Shown here: positions 15,452-19,624 of the stretch, piece after piece
How the letters are laid out: every line of letters begins with the position of its first letter
How positions within the stretch are numbered: the stretch's first letter is position 1
Assembly: GCA_039916225.1 (NCBI GenBank)
Contig: JBDSLU010000418.1
Coordinates: 1 to 19,624 of the forward strand
Length of the DNA: 19,624 bases
Direction of reading: 5' to 3'
Source of the DNA: JBDSLU01 sp039916225
GTDB lineage: Bacteria > Acidobacteriota > Vicinamibacteria > Vicinamibacterales > Vicinamibacteraceae
Notes under the pieces: model-generated
Database searches by the model: none
What the model was told of the DNA's origin: nothing
Seen by the model: only the letters and a program-made list of their open reading frames with translations
Position numbers and translations under genes: made by a program

Positions 15452-16629
15452 GCCAGGCTGGGGCGTCCGAGGTGATGGCGCCGCGCCGCGCCGCCGCCGG
15501 CCGGCGCGTCGCGTTGGTGCACGACTGGCTGACCGGCATGCGCGGCGGCGAGAAGGTCCTCGATGCCCTCTGCGAACTGTGTCCGGATGCGCAGATTTTT
15601 ACGTTGCTGCACGTCCCAGGCGCCGTCTCCGGGCGCATCGCCGGGCGGCCGCTGCACACGTCCTTCGTCCAGCACCTGCCGCGGGCGCCGCGCTGGTATC
15701 GCAACTACCTGCCGCTCTTCCCGGCCGCCGTCGAGGCGTTCGATCTGGACGCCTTCGACCTGGTGATCTCGAGCAGCCACTGCGCGGTGAAGTCGGTCGT
15801 GGCACCCGGTCGGGCCCGGCACCTCTGCTACTGCCATTCGCCGATGCGCTACGCCTGGGACCAGTTCGACGCCTATTTCGGCCCGGACCGGCTCGGACGG
15901 GCCAGCCGGCTGGCCCGCGCCGCCCTGCGTCCGCTGGCCCGGTGGGACGCCGCCACGAGCGGCCGCCCGGACCGCTATGTGGCGAATTCTCAATATGTTG
16001 CGCGCCGAATCCGCCGCTACTATAATCGTGCGGCTGCGGTGGTCGCGCCGCCCGTCGATACGGTGTTCTACACACCGGCGGCCGGCGCCCCCGGGCCCTA
16101 CCTACTCGTGGTCTCCGCCCTCGTTCCCTACAAGCGCCTCGACATCGCGATCCACGCGGCTCGCGCCGCCGGGATCCCTCTGAAAATCGCTGGCGAAGGC
16201 AACGATCGGGCCCGGCTGGAGGCGCTCGCCGGTCCCGAGGTGGAGTTCCTGGGCCGACCGACCGATGAAACCGTCCGTGAGCTTTATCGCGGCGCCACCG
16301 CCGTGCTCCTGCCCGGCGAGGAAGATTTCGGCATCGTCCCCGTCGAGGCGCAAGCCTGCGGCCGGCCGGTCATCGCGCTGGCCCGGGGTGGCGCGCTCGA
16401 GACCGTCGTCGATGGCGAAACCGGGATCCTGGTGGACAGCACCGAGCCGGACGCCTGGGCCGACGCCATGCGCCGCGTCCGCGACGCGGTCGCTCGCGGC
16501 ACGGCTTTCCAGCCCGACCGTATCCGCGCCCACGCCGAGCAGTTCTCGCGGGAGCGCTTCCTGACCGCCATGGCCGCCGAAATCGACGCGCTCGTGGACG
16601 CCCCCGCCGAGGAGGCCGCCCGATGGTGA
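15448..16629 (+). CDS. Glycosyltransferase family 4, WbaZ-like
   Basis: A 393-residue GT4 enzyme of the WbaZ-like subgroup, to which O-antigen mannosyltransferases belong. Diagnostic segments are VALVHDWLTGMRGGEKVLDA, the CYCHSPMRYAWDQFDAYF block, VANSQYVARRIRRYY, VSALVPYKRLDIAI, and EEDFGIVPVEAQACGRPV (about 289-306). This N-terminus differs clearly from the three other GT4 genes here, so it is not a recent duplicate of them. The ATG overlaps the previous TGA (ATGA), with GAGG at 7-nt spacing supporting it. Its 3' end overlaps the phosphotransferase start by 7 bp. Mannose transfer is a family-based suggestion only. Confidence 0.9.
   Translation: MSQAGASEVMAPRRAAAGRRVALVHDWLTGMRGGEKVLDALCELCPDAQIFTLLHVPGAVSGRIAGRPLHTSFVQHLPRAPRWYRNYLPLFPAAVEAFDLDAFDLVISSSHCAVKSVVAPGRARHLCYCHSPMRYAWDQFDAYFGPDRLGRASRLARAALRPLARWDAATSGRPDRYVANSQYVARRIRRYYNRAAAVVAPPVDTVFYTPAAGAPGPYLLVVSALVPYKRLDIAIHAARAAGIPLKIAGEGNDRARLEALAGPEVEFLGRPTDETVRELYRGATAVLLPGEEDFGIVPVEAQACGRPVIALARGGALETVVDGETGILVDSTEPDAWADAMRRVRDAVARGTAFQPDRIRAHAEQFSRERFLTAMAAEIDALVDAPAEEAARW
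16611..16615 (+). promoter_or_regulatory. Strong Shine-Dalgarno for the sugar phosphotransferase
   Basis: GGAGG sits inside the end of the upstream GT4 gene, 7 nt before the ATG at 16623. It selects ATG over the adjacent in-frame GTG at 16626 and is the strongest ribosome site in the plus-strand operon. Confidence 0.6.
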
Positions 16630-18062
16630 AGCGGTGGAACCGCCTGCTCGTCGCGTTCTTCGTCCTGACCGACTCGCTGTTCGGGATGATTGCCTTCGTC
16701 CTGGCCTACGTCCTGCGTTTCGACACCGGCCTGATCGAGGCCCCCAAGGGCTATCCGCCGTTCGCCCAGTACTTCGCGGTTCTGCCGCTGATCGGCGTGC
16801 TCGTGCCGCTCGCCTTCCAGGTGCAGGGCATCTACCGGCTGCGCCGCGGCCGCACCCGCGTCGACGACTTCTTCGCCGTCTTCGTCGGCAGCATCCTCGC
16901 CGTCGTCCTCGGCATCGTCACGACCCTCTACGTCCAGGCCTACTACCTGCCGGACGACGTCAAGGAGCGCGGCGCGTTCGAGGTGTCGCAGCTGGTGTGG
17001 GGCCTCTTCCTGGTCATGAACGTGTCGCTGACCTACGCGACGCGCGAGCTGGTCCGGGAAGCGCTGGAGCGCCGCTGGCGTCAGGGCATCGGCCTCAAGC
17101 GCGTGCTGGTCGCCGGCGCCGGCGAACTGGGCCGCGTCGTCGTCGACAAGCTGCTCGAGCATCACGAGCTCGGCTACAAAGTGATCGGCTTCGTCGACGA
17201 CAAGGCGGGCGGCGACCACATCGGCTATCGCGGCCTGCCGCTGCTCGGGACGCTGGACGAGACCGGCGACATCCTGCAGCGCGATCGGATCGACCAGCTC
17301 TACGTCGCCCTGCCCCTCGACGAGCACATGAAGATGGTGGCGCTCGTCGAGAGCGCCAACCGCGAGATCGTCGAGGTCAAGGTCGTCCCCGACCTCGTCC
17401 AGGTGATCGCCCTGCGCGCCCGGCTCGAAGAGCTGGACGGCATCCCGATCATCAACATCCACGACGTGCCGCTGCGCGGCTTCAACAGCGTGTTGAAGCG
17501 GGCCATCGACGTCGGCCTGTCCTCGGCCGGCCTGCTGGTGCTGGCGCCGGTGCTCGGCGTCCTGGCGGCCCTGGTCCGGACCAGCTCGCCTGGTCCGGCG
17601 TTCTTCCGTCAGGAGCGCATGGGCCTCGACGGCCGCTCGTTCTGGGTGTGGAAGTTCCGCTCGATGTACGACGAGGCTGAACGCGACACCGGCCCCATCT
17701 GGGCCCGCGAAGACGACCCGCGCTGCACGCCGGTCGGCAAGTTCCTGCGCCGCTCGAACCTCGACGAAATCCCGCAGCTGTGGAACGTGTTCTGCGGCGA
17801 CATGTCGCTGGTCGGCCCTCGCCCGGAGCGGCCGTTCTTCGTCGAGCAGTTCAAGCAGCGCATGCCGCAATACATGCTGCGTCACAAGGTCAAGGCCGGG
17901 CTGACCGGCTGGGCCCAGGTCAATGGCTGGCGCGGCAACACCTCGATCGAGAAGCGCATCGAGTACGACCTCTACTACATCGAGAACTGGTCGGTCATGC
18001 TCGACCTCAAGATCATGTGGCTGACGCTCGTGAAGGGCTTCTTCCACAAGCACGCGTACTAG
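16623..18062 (+). CDS. Undecaprenyl-phosphate sugar (probably glucose) phosphotransferase, WcaJ/WbaJ type
   Basis: A membrane phosphoglycosyltransferase that starts polysaccharide assembly by moving a sugar-1-phosphate, usually Glc-1-P, from its UDP sugar to undecaprenyl phosphate. The 479 residues show four N-terminal hydrophobic segments (about 8-32, 50-68, 83-105, 123-140). A Rossmann-like middle domain follows, starting VLVAGAGELG near 151. The C-terminal catalytic domain starts near 290 with KRAIDVGLSSAG and a reentrant hydrophobic helix. Catalytic motifs KFRSM, SNLDEIPQLWN and GDMSLVGPRPE are intact, and the protein ends with LTGWAQVNGWRGNTS and GFFHKHAY, close to the WcaJ consensus ending. 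It overlaps the upstream GT gene by 7 bp. It would be the committing step for the repeat unit built by the five GTs. Confidence 0.94.
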   Translation: MVKRWNRLLVAFFVLTDSLFGMIAFVLAYVLRFDTGLIEAPKGYPPFAQYFAVLPLIGVLVPLAFQVQGIYRLRRGRTRVDDFFAVFVGSILAVVLGIVTTLYVQAYYLPDDVKERGAFEVSQLVWGLFLVMNVSLTYATRELVREALERRWRQGIGLKRVLVAGAGELGRVVVDKLLEHHELGYKVIGFVDDKAGGDHIGYRGLPLLGTLDETGDILQRDRIDQLYVALPLDEHMKMVALVESANREIVEVKVVPDLVQVIALRARLEELDGIPIINIHDVPLRGFNSVLKRAIDVGLSSAGLLVLAPVLGVLAALVRTSSPGPAFFRQERMGLDGRSFWVWKFRSMYDEAERDTGPIWAREDDPRCTPVGKFLRRSNLDEIPQLWNVFCGDMSLVGPRPERPFFVEQFKQRMPQYMLRHKVKAGLTGWAQVNGWRGNTSIEKRIEYDLYYIENWSVMLDLKIMWLTLVKGFFHKHAY

Positions 18063-18078
18063 ACCGAAGCACCCCCAC

Positions 18079-19017
18079 ATGGCTCGTATCGTCATCACCG
18101 GCGCGGCCGGATTCATCGGTTCGCACCTGGCGGAAGCCCTGCTCGATCGCGGCGACAGCGTCGTCGGCATCGACAACCTCCTGACCGGCGATACCGCCAA
18201 CATCGCGCACCTCGCCGGCCGCGACTTCCAGTTCATCAAGCACGACGTCACCAACTACATCTACGTCGACGGCCCGGTCGACGCCGTGCTCCATTGGGCC
18301 AGCCCGGCCAGCCCCATCGACTATCTCGAGCTGCCGATCCAGACGCTGAAGGTCGGCTCGCTCGGCACCTACCGGGCCCTCGGCCTGGCCAAGGCGAAGG
18401 GCGCGCGCTTCGTCATCGCCTCGACGTCCGAGGTCTACGGCGACCCGCTCGAGCACCCGCAGAAGGAAACCTACTGGGGCAACGTCAACCCGGTCGGTCC
18501 GCGCGGCGTCTACGACGAAGCCAAGCGCTTCGCCGAGGCCATGACCATGGCCTACCACCGCTTCCACAAGGTCGACGCCAAGATCGTCCGCATCTTCAAC
18601 ACCTACGGACCGCGGATGCGCCTCAACGACGGCCGCTCGGTGCCGGCGTTCATGAGCCAGGCACTGCGCAACGAGGACGTGACGATCTTCGGCGACGGCA
18701 GCCAGACGCGCAGCTTCTGTTACGTCACCGACCTGGTGCGCGGGATCATCAAGCTGATGGAGTCGGGCGAGAACGATCCCGTGAACATCGGCAACCCGCA
18801 CGAGATGACGATCAAGGAAATCGCCGAGACGATCATCACGATGACGGGGTCGACGAGCCGGATCGTCTACCGGCCGCTGCCGACCGACGATCCCAAGGTA
18901 CGCAAGCCGGACATCACCCGCGCCCGCACCCTCCTGGGTTGGGAGCCGACCGTGCCCCTCGACCAGGGCCTGACGTCGACGATCGCCTACTTCCGCCACA
19001 AGCTCGGGATGGCGTAG
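18079..19017 (+). CDS. uxs: UDP-glucuronate decarboxylase (UDP-xylose synthase)
   Basis: Converts UDP-glucuronate to UDP-xylose with bound NAD in the cytoplasm. The 312-residue extended SDR protein has GAAGFIG (8-14), the UXS-type HWASPASP segment (72-79), the catalytic STSEVYGDP with Glu118 (115-123), the Tyr145/Lys149 pair in YDEAK, the NTYGPRM segment, and Arg211 in GDGSQTRSFCYV. Each matches the UXS family rather than dTDP-glucose dehydratase or GalE. It follows the phosphotransferase by 16 bp without a clear ribosome site. Its substrate is made by the Ugd encoded on the opposite strand at 9815-11110. It is the last gene of the operon before a convergent hairpin. Confidence 0.93.
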   Translation: MARIVITGAAGFIGSHLAEALLDRGDSVVGIDNLLTGDTANIAHLAGRDFQFIKHDVTNYIYVDGPVDAVLHWASPASPIDYLELPIQTLKVGSLGTYRALGLAKAKGARFVIASTSEVYGDPLEHPQKETYWGNVNPVGPRGVYDEAKRFAEAMTMAYHRFHKVDAKIVRIFNTYGPRMRLNDGRSVPAFMSQALRNEDVTIFGDGSQTRSFCYVTDLVRGIIKLMESGENDPVNIGNPHEMTIKEIAETIITMTGSTSRIVYRPLPTDDPKVRKPDITRARTLLGWEPTVPLDQGLTSTIAYFRHKLGMA

Positions 19018-19049
19018 CGCGTCGAGAACGGCCTGCGCCGGGGAAAGAC

Positions 19050-19066
19050 GCCGCCCGACGGGCGGC
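19050..19066 (-). terminator. Hairpin between convergent units, candidate terminator
   Basis: GCCGCCC (19050-19056), a GAC loop and GGGCGGC (19060-19066) form a perfect 7-bp stem. On the minus strand the stem is followed by G-TCTTT, a short T-rich stretch, so it fits best as a terminator for the minus-strand gene ending near 19176. It lies 32 bp after the uxs stop and could also slow plus-strand transcription, but no T-run follows there. Confidence 0.4.
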
Positions 19067-19175
19067 ATGGGTGTTCTGAAGCGATCCGTGAGGTCAGCCG
19101 ATTCGACGAGGCGACGAGCCGTCGGCGCACGCGAGTCTGCGAGCGACACCTGCGCGGGAGGCGGGCGATCCGATC

Positions 19176-19624
19176 TCAGCGGCGCGCGCTGATCCGTCGC
19201 CGGACTAGGCGCGTCGATACCGCGCAACGCTCGGCGACGATGCGGATGTGGCCGCCGGCCAGGTGGATGCTGAGATCCAGCATGTCCGACGTCCGTTCAG
19301 CCGCGCGAACACGATGTGGTCTTTTCCCATGTCGACGAGCTCGCGACCGTTGAGCGTCGTGATCACCTCGTGCACGCCGCCGAATGCAACCGTCAGCGGC
19401 GTTCGCCGCGGCGCACGCACTCCGTCGCCGTACACCTCGACGCGCAGCGTGGCGCCGACCGAAACCCTCGAACCGCGCTTCCCGGTCTCGACGGAAGACG
19501 CGACGAGCCGGCCGTCGTGCCACTGATCGTCGTCGAGCCGCAGGCGCCGGCCGAGGTCGTCGAGCCACGCGCTGCGGTTCCGGCTGCCGCGAAGGGTCGT
19601 GTGCATCGGCGTGCGGGCGATCGA
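19176..19624 (-). pseudogene. Unrecognised protein, 3' part, apparently frameshifted; continues off the window
   Basis: I do not recognise the product. On the minus strand the frame is open from the window edge (19624) and reads protein-like sequence such as SVGATLRVEVYGDGV, TPLTVAFGGVHEVITTLNG and ELVDMGKDHIVFARLNG. At about 19285-19295 it turns into an unlikely tail ending in a TAG at 19205. The neighbouring frame continues sensibly from there with TSDMLDLSIHLAGGHIRIVA and stops at 19176. Adding one base (or losing two) near 19290 would join the two. The composition suggests a soluble beta-rich C-terminal domain, without a clear motif. It could be a decayed gene or an assembly/sequencing error. 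The true start must lie outside the window; the ATG at 19606 is internal or alternative. Confidence 0.4.

Noticed and set aside
16284..18254. 656-codon minus-strand frame under the phosphotransferase and uxs
   Set aside because: Antisense to two clearly conserved genes, with a biased low-information composition.
19018..19175. Small gene between uxs and the right-edge fragment
   Set aside because: No convincing start, ribosome site or protein-like reading was seen; only the hairpin at 19050-19066 stands out.

Overview
This is a GC-rich bacterial chromosome window that is almost entirely coding. It holds two divergent gene blocks that start from a short shared intergenic region at about 11111-11282. 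The MsbA-type exporter and the O-antigen/exopolysaccharide-type glycosyltransferases point to a diderm envelope. The gene neighbourhood and very high GC suggest Acidobacteriota (Vicinamibacteria-like). That placement is an inference from gene content, not a marker-based assignment.

Left block, minus strand, 11110 down to 138: UDP-glucose 6-dehydrogenase, UDP-glucose 4-epimerase, MsbA-like ABC exporter, YicC/YloC endoribonuclease, guanylate kinase, CoaBC, family-4 uracil-DNA glycosylase, a zinc-dependent medium-chain dehydrogenase, and PriA. The first eight genes overlap or lie at most 13 bp apart, so they look like one transcription unit. Its best promoter candidate is just upstream of ugd, an extended -10 with a TTGACC -35. 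Inside it is the widely conserved yloC-gmk-(rpoZ)-coaBC-priA order. Here rpoZ is absent, udg and adh sit between coaBC and priA, and envelope sugar genes are fused on at the front.

The most unusual feature is a 162-bp imperfect palindrome (2359-2520) that fills the gap between adh and priA. A second copy in opposite orientation is cut off by the left window edge (1-84) beyond the end of priA, so priA is bracketed by inverted copies. One end of the 162-bp copy supplies the adh stop codon, through a single-base difference from the other copy. The other end supplies the likely Shine-Dalgarno sequence of priA. It resembles a REPIN/MITE-type intergenic element.

Right block, plus strand, 11283 to 19017: three GT4 glycosyltransferases and one GT2 in the order GT4-GT4-GT2-GT4, then a WbaZ-like GT4, a WcaJ/WbaJ-type polyprenyl-phosphate sugar phosphotransferase, and UDP-glucuronate decarboxylase. 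This is a surface polysaccharide assembly operon. The phosphotransferase would start the lipid-linked repeat and the GTs would extend it. Ugd and GalE from the divergent block plus the decarboxylase would supply UDP-GlcA, UDP-Gal and UDP-Xyl. No Wzx flippase, Wzy polymerase or Wza/Wzc export gene is in the window.

Right edge (19018-19624): a hairpin between convergent units, then a minus-strand coding fragment that continues off the window and appears to carry a frameshift. I see no tRNA, rRNA, CRISPR array, transposase gene or prophage.
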